A stretch of DNA of 64,000 nt from UBA8199 sp964507045 (lineage in GTDB: Bacteria > Verrucomicrobiota > Verrucomicrobiia > Limisphaerales > UBA8199). The notes below the pieces were generated by a model. The model made no database searches, was not told where the DNA came from, and worked only from the letters and a program-made list of their open reading frames with translations. This document shows positions 1 through 9,360 of the stretch, one piece after another. The DNA is taken from NCBI GenBank assembly GCA_964507045.1, contig CAZDOO010000001.1:91102-155101 (forward strand), given 5' to 3'. A program made the translations under genes and the position numbers. Position 1 is the first letter of the stretch. The number at the start of each line of letters is the position of its first letter.

Positions 1-21
1 GCTCCAGCCTCATGGCCCCGC

Positions 22-954
22 TCAGACGTTCGAGTAAAGGCTGTTGCGCAGGATGGTGAATCCCTTGATCAGCTCCTGGATGCCGCGGTCGAGGTCCCAT
101 TCCGGCTTGAAGCCCGCGGCGGCTACGCGCGCGTTTGAGACGATGTAGTCCCGCTTGTCCGGGTCTTCGCCGATGGGCGCTTCCAGAAAGACGAACTTCG
201 GCAGGTGCTTCTGGATCACGGCGCAGAGTTCCAGCTTGGAGAGATTCGCCTCGTCCAGCCCGACGTTGTAGGGTTTCCCCTTCATCGCCTCAAAGTGGGC
301 GAGGGCGTGGACGAATACGCGCGCGACGTCGCGCACGTGGATGTAGTTGCGTTTGAAGTGGCCCTCGAAGATCACCACCGCCCGGTCATTGACCGCCCGA
401 TGGACAAAGTCATTCACCAGCAGGTCAATCCGCATCCGCGGCGATACGCCGAAGACGGTGGCCAGGCGGAAGCTGATGCTGTTTTCGCGCTGCAGGATGC
501 TTTCCTCGGCCTGCACTTTCGTGACGCCGTAGAGCGAGATAGGGCGGAGCGGGGTCTCCTCGGTGCAGAACTTGCCCTTCTCGCCCACGCCGTAGCCGCT
601 GTTGGTCACCGGCATGATAATGCGCTGCGACTTGGAGGCAAGGCGGCAGAGCATTGCCACCGCCTCGAAATTGGTCGTGCGCGCCGCGACCGGATCGCGG
701 TCGCACAAGGGCGCTCCCACCAGCGCCGCCAGCGGAATGATGACGTCGGCCTTGGCCACCTGTTGCTTCATCCGGGCTTCGTCGCGGCAGTCACCCCGCA
801 CGACCTGGAACCCTTCGTAATGGCAGCAGTCGGCCAGGCTGTTCTGCCGGAACAGGAAATTGTCCACCACCGTCACTTCATGCCCCAACCCCAGGAGGGT
901 GGGAGTCAGCACGGAGCCAAGATAGCCTGCGCCACCGGTAATAAGTATCTTCAT
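22..954 (-). CDS. NAD-dependent sugar epimerase/dehydratase (extended SDR)
   Basis: A 310-residue extended short-chain dehydrogenase of the kind that epimerises or dehydrates nucleotide-sugars in the cytoplasm. The N-terminal Rossmann motif GGAGYLG is at residues 7-13 and the catalytic YxxxK is Y142/K146. The C-terminal half has the family's substrate-binding pattern (RNYIHVRD, YNVG). It is the last gene of a three-gene minus-strand group with GDP-fucose synthase and an LhgO-like oxidase (30-bp gap upstream), which suggests surface polysaccharide precursor synthesis. The exact sugar substrate cannot be read from the sequence. The start is an ATG at 954. Confidence 0.9.
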   Translation of the reverse strand: MKILITGGAGYLGSVLTPTLLGLGHEVTVVDNFLFRQNSLADCCHYEGFQVVRGDCRDEARMKQQVAKADVIIPLAALVGAPLCDRDPVAARTTNFEAVAMLCRLASKSQRIIMPVTNSGYGVGEKGKFCTEETPLRPISLYGVTKVQAEESILQRENSISFRLATVFGVSPRMRIDLLVNDFVHRAVNDRAVVIFEGHFKRNYIHVRDVARVFVHALAHFEAMKGKPYNVGLDEANLSKLELCAVIQKHLPKFVFLEAPIGEDPDKRDYIVSNARVAAAGFKPEWDLDRGIQELIKGFTILRNSLYSNV

Positions 955-984
955 AGTTAGAAAGGGACTAATACGTAAAGGAAG

Positions 985-2184
985 TCAGCTTGCCGTGGCA
1001 ACGAGATTCGCGATCTCCTCGCCGATTGCCAGCGCCGCCGTCGCCGCGGGGCTGGGGGCATTGAGCACGTGCAGCGCCTGCGGCCGATTCAACAGGCAGA
1101 AGTCCTGAACCAAGGTGCCGTCCGGCGACATCGCCTGCGCCCGCACACCGGCGCCTCCCGGCGCCAGGTCGGCGGCTTGAATCTCGGGCACCAGCCGCTG
1201 CAGCGATTCGCAGAAGAGCTTCTTGCTGAACGACCGTCGCAGCTCCTCCCAGCTCATGCGCTTGTGCTTCGCCAGAAAACGCCACAAGCCGGGGAAAGTC
1301 AGCGCATACCAGAGGTCGGCCACCCGGACATCCGTCTTGCGGTAGCCCTCGCGGGCCAGAGCGAGCACCGCGTTGGGGCCGGCCTCTCGGCCGCCGTGAA
1401 TCAGCCGCGTGAAATGCACGCCCAGAAAGGGAAACTGCGGGTCCGGCACCGGGTAAATCAGGTTGCGCACCAGGTGCTGCCGCTCCGGCTTGATCCCGTA
1501 GTATTCGCCGCGAAAAGGTATGATGCGCACTTCCCGTTTCTCGCCAGCAAGCATGCTCAACTGGTCGCACTGCAGCCCGGCACAGTTAATCACAAAGTCC
1601 GCGGTGTGATCTCCCTTGGTGCTCCCGATCCGCCACTCGCCGTTCCGGAGCTGCAAGCCGGTAACTTTAGCCCCCAGCACCACCGATCCCCCTTTGGCTT
1701 CAATTCCTTTCTGCAGCGCCTCGCAGACCTTGGCATAGTCCACGATCCCTTCCTGCGGGACGCGCAGCGCGGCGACGCCGCCTACGTGCGGCTCAATCTC
1801 AAGCATCTGCTCGCGCTTGAGCAGCTGCAGCCCTTCCAGGCCGTTCTGGGTGCCGCGCTCGTGCAGGCCGTGCAGGCGGGGCAGTTCAGATTCATCCGCC
1901 GCCACCACCAGCTTGCCGCAGATTTCGTGGGGCACCGCGTGTTTCTGGCAGAAGGCCACCATCTCCCGAATGCCGGTCACAGCCAGGCGCGCCTTGAGCG
2001 AGCCCGGTTTGTAGTAGAGCCCGGAATGGAGGACCCCGCTGTTATGCCCGCTTTGGTGTGCGCAAACCTGGCTTTCCTTCTCGAGCAGGGTTATGCGCGC
2101 GGCGGGACAACGCAGCGGCAGCTTGTGCGCCGTAGCTAGGCCGACAATGCCTCCACCGATGACGATTATGTGTTTAGATGCCAT
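985..2184 (-). CDS. lhgO: L-2-hydroxyglutarate oxidase (LhgO family)
   Basis: A 399-residue FAD-dependent oxidoreductase of the DAO fold. The dinucleotide-binding motif GGGIVGLATA starts near residue 10, followed by the family-typical segments HQSGHNSGVLHSGLYY and VINCAGLQCD. Family members oxidise L-2-hydroxyglutarate to 2-oxoglutarate and pass electrons to the membrane quinone pool. Length matches the usual 395-420 residues. It sits between two nucleotide-sugar enzyme genes with gaps of 20 and 30 bp, so it is probably co-transcribed with them. LhgO-like genes do occur in polysaccharide clusters, so the true substrate here could differ from L-2-hydroxyglutarate. Confidence 0.88.
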   Translation of the reverse strand: MASKHIIVIGGGIVGLATAHKLPLRCPAARITLLEKESQVCAHQSGHNSGVLHSGLYYKPGSLKARLAVTGIREMVAFCQKHAVPHEICGKLVVAADESELPRLHGLHERGTQNGLEGLQLLKREQMLEIEPHVGGVAALRVPQEGIVDYAKVCEALQKGIEAKGGSVVLGAKVTGLQLRNGEWRIGSTKGDHTADFVINCAGLQCDQLSMLAGEKREVRIIPFRGEYYGIKPERQHLVRNLIYPVPDPQFPFLGVHFTRLIHGGREAGPNAVLALAREGYRKTDVRVADLWYALTFPGLWRFLAKHKRMSWEELRRSFSKKLFCESLQRLVPEIQAADLAPGGAGVRAQAMSPDGTLVQDFCLLNRPQALHVLNAPSPAATAALAIGEEIANLVATAS

Positions 2185-2204
2185 AGTTGCGCCTAATGGA
2201 AATC

Positions 2205-3140
2205 TCAGCCGAACCGTTTCAGGAAATCCTCGTAGGCCAGGCGGATGCCGGTTTCGAGACTGACCTGCGGCCGCCAGCCCAGCGCGAAGAGACGCGAGCT
2301 GTCCATCAGCTTGCGCGGCATGCCATCAGGCTTGCTGTGGTCCCAGACGATCTCGCCGGCGTACCCAATAATCCGTTTGACGGTCTCGGTCAACTGCCAC
2401 ACCGACACTTCCGCGCCGGACCCGACATTGATGAATTGCTCTTCGCTATACTGTTCCAGCAGAAACACGCAGGCTTGGGCGAGATCATCGGCATACATGA
2501 ACTCCCGCAACGGCGCGCCGGTGCCCCAGCAAGTGACGCTTGGCGCCTGGGTCGCCTTCGCCTCATGGAACTTGCGAATGAGCGCGGGCAGCACGTGCGA
2601 GTGTTGCGGGTCATAATTGTCGTTCGGCCCGTACATATTGGCCGGCATGGCGCTGATGAAATCGCAGCCGTATTGGCGGCGGTAGGCCTGGCACAGCTTG
2701 ATGCCCGCGATCTTCGCCACCGCGTACCATTCGTTGGTCGGCTCGAGCGGCCCGGTCAGCAGGCACTCTTCCTTCATCGGCTGCGGCGCCAGCCGCGGGT
2801 AAATGCAAGCGGTGCCCAAAAATAGGAGCTTGCGCACTCCGGCCACGTAAGCGCCGTGGATCAGGTTGTTCTGGATCTGCAGATTCTGAAAGAGAAACTC
2901 CGCCGGCTGCCGGTCGTTAGCCAGGATGCCGCCTACTTTGGCGGCCGCATCCACCACGTACTCGGGCTTTTCCTGGGCATAAAACCTGGCCACCGCGGTG
3001 CTGTCCAACAGGTCCAGCTCGGAGTGCGTGCGCCCGATCAAGGCGGTAAAGCCGCGGCGTTGCAGCTCGCGCCAGATCGCGCTGCCAACCAGACCGCGGT
3101 GACCGGCTACATAAATCCGGGCGTCTCGGGCAATATCCAT
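2205..3140 (-). CDS. fcl: GDP-L-fucose synthase
   Basis: A 311-residue SDR enzyme that converts GDP-4-keto-6-deoxymannose to GDP-L-fucose by epimerisation and NADPH-dependent reduction. The nucleotide motif GHRGLVGS is at residues 13-20, the KVGGI.AN segment follows at about 68-75, and the catalytic YxxxK is Y139/K143. The usual LGSSCIYP motif reads LGTACIYP, so the catalytic Ser is Thr110. No GDP-mannose 4,6-dehydratase gene is in the window; it may lie beyond the left edge or elsewhere. It is the first gene of the three-gene minus-strand group. Confidence 0.92.
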   Translation of the reverse strand: MDIARDARIYVAGHRGLVGSAIWRELQRRGFTALIGRTHSELDLLDSTAVARFYAQEKPEYVVDAAAKVGGILANDRQPAEFLFQNLQIQNNLIHGAYVAGVRKLLFLGTACIYPRLAPQPMKEECLLTGPLEPTNEWYAVAKIAGIKLCQAYRRQYGCDFISAMPANMYGPNDNYDPQHSHVLPALIRKFHEAKATQAPSVTCWGTGAPLREFMYADDLAQACVFLLEQYSEEQFINVGSGAEVSVWQLTETVKRIIGYAGEIVWDHSKPDGMPRKLMDSSRLFALGWRPQVSLETGIRLAYEDFLKRFG

Positions 3141-3252
3141 CCGTTAATCAATAGACCAGCCGGAGGCGGGAGACAAGCACCGACCGAACCGGTGACTGGG
3201 CGCGCAAGAGCAATCTCGCAACTGCCGCAAGCTGGAGCGCATCTGCGGGCGT

Positions 3253-5604
3253 CTACTGGACCGCCACGGGTCCGTCCAGTTTCAACCCCCGCGCCTCAAC
3301 CGGCGCTGCAACGCCGGCCTTTCGGAATGCGGCGGTGGTCTTCTTGCCGTTCACGGTGAATTCCACCACCGTCGCCTGTGGTGTGTCCCACCTTTGGGCG
3401 GCAGTGGCGGGTGCGCTCGCGCCTTTGTAGGGAAACAGCAGCGTTAGGTTTGCGGCCGTCTTCTGTTTGGCGCTGGTGGATGCCTCGACGTGCCAGTGGT
3501 TGGGAAAATCCCCGCGCATGGGTTCCGGCTTGAAACCATCCCATTGTTTGAACTGAAGCGGTTGGGCGGAAACGTAGCGCACCACGAGCCCGGCTTTGGG
3601 CTGCTGGAGACGCAGCGTTTGCGCCTGGTCGTCAACCTTGAAAGCGGATAGTCCATGGAGCATGAATTGGAAAGTGGCCGGCTCGGAAGCCTCAAGCTCG
3701 TCAAAGAGCACGATCGCATCCGGTTTCACAAAGAGCACGTGGCGCAGGCTCCGTTTCAGCGCCTCGGCGTAGGGAACGGTGGCGTCGCCGCAGACGTAGT
3801 CCCAGCTTTCGCCGTGTTCATTGGCGATTATCCGGCCGGGTGTGGGCCGGTGGGCGGCCTGGCCTTGATGGTTCACGAGGACGGCGTTTTGGGAGATGGT
3901 TTGGTGCACCCAGCCATAGTGGAACCCCGTGCCGTACCAGTCGCGGTAAACGCAGGCGGGCAGGAGGCACTCACCGTAAGCATTGAGCTGAAACGCATTC
4001 TGGGGATTGAACCCGTGGCTGACGCTGCCGAATGGGCTCGACTTGAACAGAAAGTGCACATCCTCGGCCGAGTTGACGAGGCTAGTGTGGAGACTGGCAA
4101 TGCCGGTGCCGTGGAAGACTTTCGCGCCGGGAAGCGCTGCGGGAGGCTTCGGGGGCGGCGGCTCGGGGAGACTTGCCTGGTAAAGAAAGCCGAGCACGCC
4201 TCCGGGCGCAGTCATTTTCCACTGGCCGGCCCACCATTGCCAATACGCGGAGTTCGGGGCCCGGCCGGCGGTTTTGCGCGTGAAATAGCTCAGGAACGCC
4301 CCCCAACTCGAGCTCGGCGGTCGATACGAAAGATCGCCAAATCCCATATTAGGCGATCCTGGCGGGGCAAGGTAGAGGGCGAAATCGCCCACGTGCGAAA
4401 AGAAGGGCTTCTTGAAGCCGTCAATCCCCAGCGCGCAGTCCATGGCGTGCAGCCACCAAACAATCTTGCTCATGTACCCGGCCCAATAGGCCAGCCCCTC
4501 GTGCCAGCCGCCGTCGGTGTCCGCCCAGGTGGGATAAACCGCGTAGAACTTGTTTAGCGCGAAATCCAGCCACAGCTCGGCCTCGGGTATCTCGCCGAGG
4601 AATATGATTCCGCTCTCGCCAATCTTATGGAACGTGCGGTTCCCGTGGCTGCCAAAGGGACTGTTGATGCTGCCGGCGCCGTATCCGACTTCGCCGCTGA
4701 CCCAGGCATCCCGGATCCGGCGCTGCACAGCCTTATAGACGGTTTCGCGGTCCGCGGCAGACAGCGTCGGGTAGCACCAGTCGTAAATCCGGGCAAGGCG
4801 GTGCAGCAAGGGCTTTGCGGCCTCGCAATTGCGCTTGAAGTTTGTTTCCCCCGCCGGGTCCCAGGACGCGAGCGCGAGCAGCCGGCGCCGCGCTTCCGCG
4901 CCGTATTTCTGCTCGCCGGTGATCAGGTACACGAAAGCGACCGTTTCGGCTTCGGTGCACGCCTGCATGGTTTGCTCCCGGTTCTGCCACCAGTTCTGGA
5001 GCAGGGTCTGGTTGGTTTTCGCAGAGGCCGTGCCGGGCTCCCGCGGCTCAGCGACCAGCCGGGCTCCCGCGAGCTTGTCGGCCTGGCCGCGCAGGGCGGC
5101 AAACGCCTTCTGCAGGTCTCCGGTTGAAGCCGCGCGCAACGCGGGAAGTGTTTCCGGGCGAACGAAAAGACGGGGGTGCCCGGCCGGAATCAGGCGAGCC
5201 CGCTCGGCTCTGGAGGGGAGCGGAAAGGGCGTGGCGCCGGGACCGATCTCGAACTCCCGCACCATGCTCCACTCCGAGGCCGCGCCTTTGGCGGTCGTGT
5301 AGCCGTAGCGCCAATACCATTTGCCAAGGTCGAGAACCCGGTCGTGTGTGTAACAGTTGAAGCTGAGGTTGGTGGCCATGAACGCTTCTTCAAATCCGGG
5401 GCTCCTGGACCACTGGACCTGGTAGGTCACCGCCTCCTTTTCACGAATCCACGTCAGCGACGGCGGGTTTAACTCGACCGTGCTCTTATCCACCGGGCGG
5501 TAGCCGGCTTCGCCGGCCTGTGCCGGGCGGTTCGCAACGCGTGGTTGAGCAAAGCAGGAGAGGGCGGCCAGCCATAACGCTGCCGCAACGACTTGATATT
5601 TCAT
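3253..5604 (-). CDS. Secreted heparinase II/III-like polysaccharide lyase (DUF4962-type)
   Basis: A 783-residue exported protein. I chose the ATG at 5604 because it gives a clean signal peptide (MKYQVVAAALWLAALSCFAQ) directly before the mature domain; an open frame continues upstream to 5760 but looks non-coding. Residues of about 35-490 form the alpha-toroid expected of DUF4962/heparinase N-terminal domains (repeated Trp, Asp and Gly rich helices, HEGLAYWAGYMSK). The last 270 or so match the beta-sheet heparinase II/III C-terminal domain (GFNPQNAF, YAEALKRSLRH). Such enzymes cleave uronic-acid polysaccharides in the periplasm. The substrate cannot be assigned. Confidence 0.82.
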   Translation of the reverse strand: MKYQVVAAALWLAALSCFAQPRVANRPAQAGEAGYRPVDKSTVELNPPSLTWIREKEAVTYQVQWSRSPGFEEAFMATNLSFNCYTHDRVLDLGKWYWRYGYTTAKGAASEWSMVREFEIGPGATPFPLPSRAERARLIPAGHPRLFVRPETLPALRAASTGDLQKAFAALRGQADKLAGARLVAEPREPGTASAKTNQTLLQNWWQNREQTMQACTEAETVAFVYLITGEQKYGAEARRRLLALASWDPAGETNFKRNCEAAKPLLHRLARIYDWCYPTLSAADRETVYKAVQRRIRDAWVSGEVGYGAGSINSPFGSHGNRTFHKIGESGIIFLGEIPEAELWLDFALNKFYAVYPTWADTDGGWHEGLAYWAGYMSKIVWWLHAMDCALGIDGFKKPFFSHVGDFALYLAPPGSPNMGFGDLSYRPPSSSWGAFLSYFTRKTAGRAPNSAYWQWWAGQWKMTAPGGVLGFLYQASLPEPPPPKPPAALPGAKVFHGTGIASLHTSLVNSAEDVHFLFKSSPFGSVSHGFNPQNAFQLNAYGECLLPACVYRDWYGTGFHYGWVHQTISQNAVLVNHQGQAAHRPTPGRIIANEHGESWDYVCGDATVPYAEALKRSLRHVLFVKPDAIVLFDELEASEPATFQFMLHGLSAFKVDDQAQTLRLQQPKAGLVVRYVSAQPLQFKQWDGFKPEPMRGDFPNHWHVEASTSAKQKTAANLTLLFPYKGASAPATAAQRWDTPQATVVEFTVNGKKTTAAFRKAGVAAPVEARGLKLDGPVAVQ

Positions 5605-5809
5605 CAGGTAATGGACGCTAGGGACACTTGAAATCATCACATCTCTGTTGTCCGGGCGCCAGAACCCCGGCATGCACGCCACCTTCACGGCGTTGCATGA
5701 TTTCCTAAATGGGTGTTGGCTGCCGCCAGCGGAACCGTCCAGACCCCAGGATGGCCACACCCTATCCTCACTGTCACCTCATCGCAGGTTCTAACCCCAA
5801 GGCAAGGGG

Positions 5810-6568
5810 TTACGGGTGGCTCTTAAGGGCCCGGTAGAACCTATGACGGTTGGTGCCCGATTCCAGGTCAATCCAAAGATGCGGCGAATTGGTTAGCGTC
5901 AGATGGGTCAAGGTGACCCAGTTGGTGCCAGCGACATCATCGGCATACTGGAGGTTGTAGGCGCAGCCAACGCTGCCCGTGAGGCGCAGCCCGGCATACA
6001 TGCTGATTTCCATCTCCGCGGAACTTGTGACCACAGGTCCATAACACAGATTGTCCCAGACAACGCCGTCACTCCCGTTTGGCAGAGGCTGGAACAGGTG
6101 AATGCGGCGAATTCCCTGCGCCACGATTTGCAGGTTGGTGTAATAGTCGAATCCAACCCCGGAGCCGAAATGTTCGATGCCGCCGAGGTAATTGCCAGCG
6201 TTTTCCGCGTCGTAAGCCTCCAGGCGGGCACCCGCAGTGCCGACGTCCGTGGCCAGGATGCTCACAAAGGAGACTGGCGCGGCAAACCTGGCGACAATCG
6301 GCGCCTGGGCGGTCGGCGAAGAGCCGTTGACCTGGCCGATGATGACGTGAGAACCGGTCGCGCCCGCAAAGGGTTCACCGCGGGCATCGCGGTTTGTTGC
6401 CCAAACTGCATTGGCAAGGATCACCCCCTCGCAGGCGTAGAAGCTGCCGATAGCTGCGTCCACCGAGCCGCTGTCAAAGTCAATGCAATTAGTTTGGGCA
6501 AACACGGGCGCGGTCAGGAGGAGCAGAAACGCGCATGCGGGGAAACGAAGTTGGATGCTATTGGTCAT
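5810..6568 (-). CDS. Secreted protein with verrucomicrobial C-terminal TNW/RFYR module
   Basis: A 252-residue exported protein of unknown function. The ATG at 6568 gives a signal peptide ending in PVFAQ. The middle part (about 25-165) is a beta-rich domain with the pattern IDFDSG...ATD...YDAENAGNYLGG, resembling secreted 'functional' beta-sandwich domains. The final 60 residues (AYNLQYADD...GTNWVTLT...RHRFYRAL) match a short C-terminal module also seen at the end of the nuclease encoded at 19782-21683. No catalytic residues can be named. It is divergent from the next gene at 6740 across a 171-bp gap. Confidence 0.7.
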   Translation of the reverse strand: MTNSIQLRFPACAFLLLLTAPVFAQTNCIDFDSGSVDAAIGSFYACEGVILANAVWATNRDARGEPFAGATGSHVIIGQVNGSSPTAQAPIVARFAAPVSFVSILATDVGTAGARLEAYDAENAGNYLGGIEHFGSGVGFDYYTNLQIVAQGIRRIHLFQPLPNGSDGVVWDNLCYGPVVTSSAEMEISMYAGLRLTGSVGCAYNLQYADDVAGTNWVTLTHLTLTNSPHLWIDLESGTNRHRFYRALKSHP

Positions 6569-6739
6569 GGTCAAGTTGTCTTTGTGCGATGGGCCTACTG
6601 ATTACTGAATGCCAGCACCAGAGTCAACACGATCCAACCGCCCCCCGCGGCGTTCTCGCGCGCGCCGCCAAAGCAGGATTTTGTTTCGGATCAGAGATTC
6701 CCGTTGAACGGGGAAGGTCAGTCCGTATTCTGCTGGCCT

Positions 6740-9187
6740 ATGCAGAGAACGAGCCTGGTTTCTTTGTTTGGCGTCCTGCTGGCCGCTTTCCCCTGGCAGG
6801 CGGATGGCGCCAGGTCCAGCACAGCAATGGCTGATGTTTTACGTGAGCCGCAGCCTCCCGAGAACCTTGCGGTGTCCGGCAACGCCGCGGAATATGTTAT
6901 CCGCGGACCGACCTTCACGTATCGGCTCCAAAAGCAGAGCGGGGCGATCAACTCGGTCGGCGTGACGCGCGAGGGGCGGGAAGTTGTCGCGAGCCGCGGC
7001 CCGTTTGACTTGCGGTTGGACGGGCAGAGCCTGTGGTGCAACACCACAGGGGAGGTTGCCCTGGTCACCGAGACCCGGGAGAAAGTCGTGGCGCGCGCGC
7101 AAGGGATTTGGCGGGACCCGGCGAAACGGAAGCCGGACCTGGACTGCACGCTCCAGCACACGTTCTTCAACGATGGCGTGGTGGTTTCGAGTGTGAAGCT
7201 GGTTCCGCGCGGAGACCTGGCGGTCGAGCAATCCCTTGCCCTGCAACTGCCGGCGCGAGGCGCGTTCACCCATTACCTCCAGAAACGCCGGGACGAACAC
7301 GGCGATTCCGCGGCCCGCGGCCGCCTGCCGGAAGCCGGAGGCGCCGTGCGCTTCTCCACGCTGACGTCCTGCCTGCAAGCATTCAGTTCCGACGCGGCGC
7401 TGGCGATATTCACGGATGCGGGCGCCACGCCCACGGGCGCAGCCAACCTGGAGACCGCCATGGTGGAAGTGGGGGGCGGGGGCCGGCGAGATCCGGAGGT
7501 GTTGCTGGCGCATTGGCTGATCCACGTTGAGCCGAACGGGAAGCCCTTTGTCCTGAAGGCGGGGAAGGAGTTTGCGTTCCGGGCCGGCATCAGCGTTACG
7601 CCGAGCCGGGCCGTCTCCCGGCGCCGGCATGACTTGCGGATGTTCGCCTGGGTGGGCGACCGCAACTATCCCTACGCCAGCGACCGGGAGATTGAGCAGG
7701 TAGCGCAGGCGGGCTTCACGCTGTTTCAAATGCACCGGCTGGGCAACCCGGGCGAACCGCGTCCGCCCGCCGGCGAACTCGAGCGCGTGATCCGCAAAGT
7801 CCACGACTGCGGCATGCTCTTCCTGTGGACCGAAAACGCGGACCTGATGTATGACCGCGCTCCCGGCGTGCAGGAGTTGAAGGCGAAAGGCCAGTGGCAT
7901 CTTTGGCAGGGATTCAATTATGGCGGTCAATACAAGGCCGCCATGGATCCGTATTGCGACCTGGCGGCCACCTGCCTGGCCTCGCCCAACGGACTCGCCG
8001 AATATCGCCTGGCGACGATCCGCCGCATGCTGGAGCGCTTTGAGGTGGATGGCATCTACCTGGACGACAATCTGGCTTACCCGAACTGCACGCTGGGGCG
8101 TGAGCACGGGCACCCGCAACCAGTCTATGACTGCCTGATCGAACTTCACGAGATGAACTGGGCGCGAAGGCAATTGCTGCGCGGCGAATGCCCCCATTCC
8201 GTGCTCGTCTCGCACAGCACCAGGGCTATTGTGCTGCCGGTCGTGTGCGACTTCGATGCGGTGCTCTACGGCGAAGGCTATTCATTCGGCTCGCTGGAGA
8301 ACTACTGGGAATACTACCGGCCCGTCGAGGCGATCCCCGCCCAGGGGATGATCTGGCCGGGCGGAACAGACCCGGACCGTTGCGCGGCATCGGTCGCCTA
8401 CAACTATGACCTGCTGACCGGCGGCGGCCAGTATTGTCACATTGATTGGCGCATGTTCCCGCAGAAGTTTCCCTACGGAGCGGGCGTCACCGCCAGGGAG
8501 CATCTCTACGTCGAAACCTACAATCGAGCGGAGTATTACTTCGGTTTGTATGAATCCCGGCCGTTCTATTTCGCCGCGCCCGACGCGCCGTTTGCCACCG
8601 GGACGCCCGGCACTTACGCCTCGGTTTACCACAACCGAGTGTGGGACGAGTGGCTGGTCGCGGTCGCCAACATGTCCCGCGCGGCGAAGCATACTTCTCT
8701 GGAGATACATTCGCCCGCGAAGCTGGAGCTTAAGGCGCAGCGGGAATACGTTGTGTTGGACACCCGCTCGCGCACTGCCCGGCGCGCCAAAGGCGGCAAC
8801 CTCAACCAGGTCTTCGAGAGTATCGAAATCCCCGCCGAGAGCCTTCAATTGTATTGCCTGCGTGAATCGCCGCCGGATGGCCCCTTTCATCTTTGGGGCG
8901 GCAAGAAGCTTTCCGAGAACTGGGACCGCCGGCAACGCCGGCTGACAGTAACCCTCCAGGGTCCCCCGGGACTGGAGGACACGGTTTTTCTGGCGCCCGG
9001 AGAAGAAGCCATTAGAACGGTGCGTGCCGGGGGCAAACCGCAGTCGTTCTTTCTGGACCCGGAGCAAGGGCTTGTCCACGGCAGGGTGACCTTCGCTCGC
9101 GACCCCCTGGTGCTGGAGGTTTCCTGCGCACAAGCCGGCGCCAATAGCCTGCCGCATGCCAGCGTTCCCCCGAGCGCGCTCCCGTAG
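6740..9187 (+). CDS. Secreted glycoside-hydrolase-like TIM-barrel protein
   Basis: An 815-residue exported protein. The ATG at 6740 gives signal peptide MQRTSLVSLFGVLLAAFPW...ADGA; an in-frame TTG at 6704 is less likely. Residues of about 40-290 look like a beta-sandwich N-terminal domain. From about 305 the segments LRMFAWVGDRNYPYAS, GFTLFQMHRLGNPG, LFLWTENADLMYD and VDGIYLDDNLAYPN have the spacing of a (beta/alpha)8 glycosidase, with YLDDN a candidate catalytic-acid strand. The C-terminal 150 residues are a small beta domain. The specific GH family cannot be assigned by eye. It faces away from the heparinase-like gene, and both probably serve polysaccharide breakdown. Confidence 0.72.
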   Translation: MQRTSLVSLFGVLLAAFPWQADGARSSTAMADVLREPQPPENLAVSGNAAEYVIRGPTFTYRLQKQSGAINSVGVTREGREVVASRGPFDLRLDGQSLWCNTTGEVALVTETREKVVARAQGIWRDPAKRKPDLDCTLQHTFFNDGVVVSSVKLVPRGDLAVEQSLALQLPARGAFTHYLQKRRDEHGDSAARGRLPEAGGAVRFSTLTSCLQAFSSDAALAIFTDAGATPTGAANLETAMVEVGGGGRRDPEVLLAHWLIHVEPNGKPFVLKAGKEFAFRAGISVTPSRAVSRRRHDLRMFAWVGDRNYPYASDREIEQVAQAGFTLFQMHRLGNPGEPRPPAGELERVIRKVHDCGMLFLWTENADLMYDRAPGVQELKAKGQWHLWQGFNYGGQYKAAMDPYCDLAATCLASPNGLAEYRLATIRRMLERFEVDGIYLDDNLAYPNCTLGREHGHPQPVYDCLIELHEMNWARRQLLRGECPHSVLVSHSTRAIVLPVVCDFDAVLYGEGYSFGSLENYWEYYRPVEAIPAQGMIWPGGTDPDRCAASVAYNYDLLTGGGQYCHIDWRMFPQKFPYGAGVTAREHLYVETYNRAEYYFGLYESRPFYFAAPDAPFATGTPGTYASVYHNRVWDEWLVAVANMSRAAKHTSLEIHSPAKLELKAQREYVVLDTRSRTARRAKGGNLNQVFESIEIPAESLQLYCLRESPPDGPFHLWGGKKLSENWDRRQRRLTVTLQGPPGLEDTVFLAPGEEAIRTVRAGGKPQSFFLDPEQGLVHGRVTFARDPLVLEVSCAQAGANSLPHASVPPSALP

Positions 9188-9360
9188 TGGTGACGCGGCG
9201 CCTCCGGCAAGGAATGACGCGGTGCCCGCGCAACCACCAGCCAGTCGGCTGGGATTCGGGCGTTGGGGCGGAAAGGGTTCGATTTTCATCGCCCGCAAAT
9301 TCCAGGGCCTGTATTAGTCGTAACCAGCGTCAGTGTACGAGCGTCTTACAGAGCAGTTCG

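Noticed and set aside
205..960. Long plus-strand frame opposite the epimerase gene
   Set aside because: It is the antisense of a well-supported SDR gene and reflects high GC content.
9187..9360. N-terminal extension of the TolC-type protein from 9187
   Set aside because: It would put about 70 polar residues before the lipoprotein signal, which is not compatible with export.
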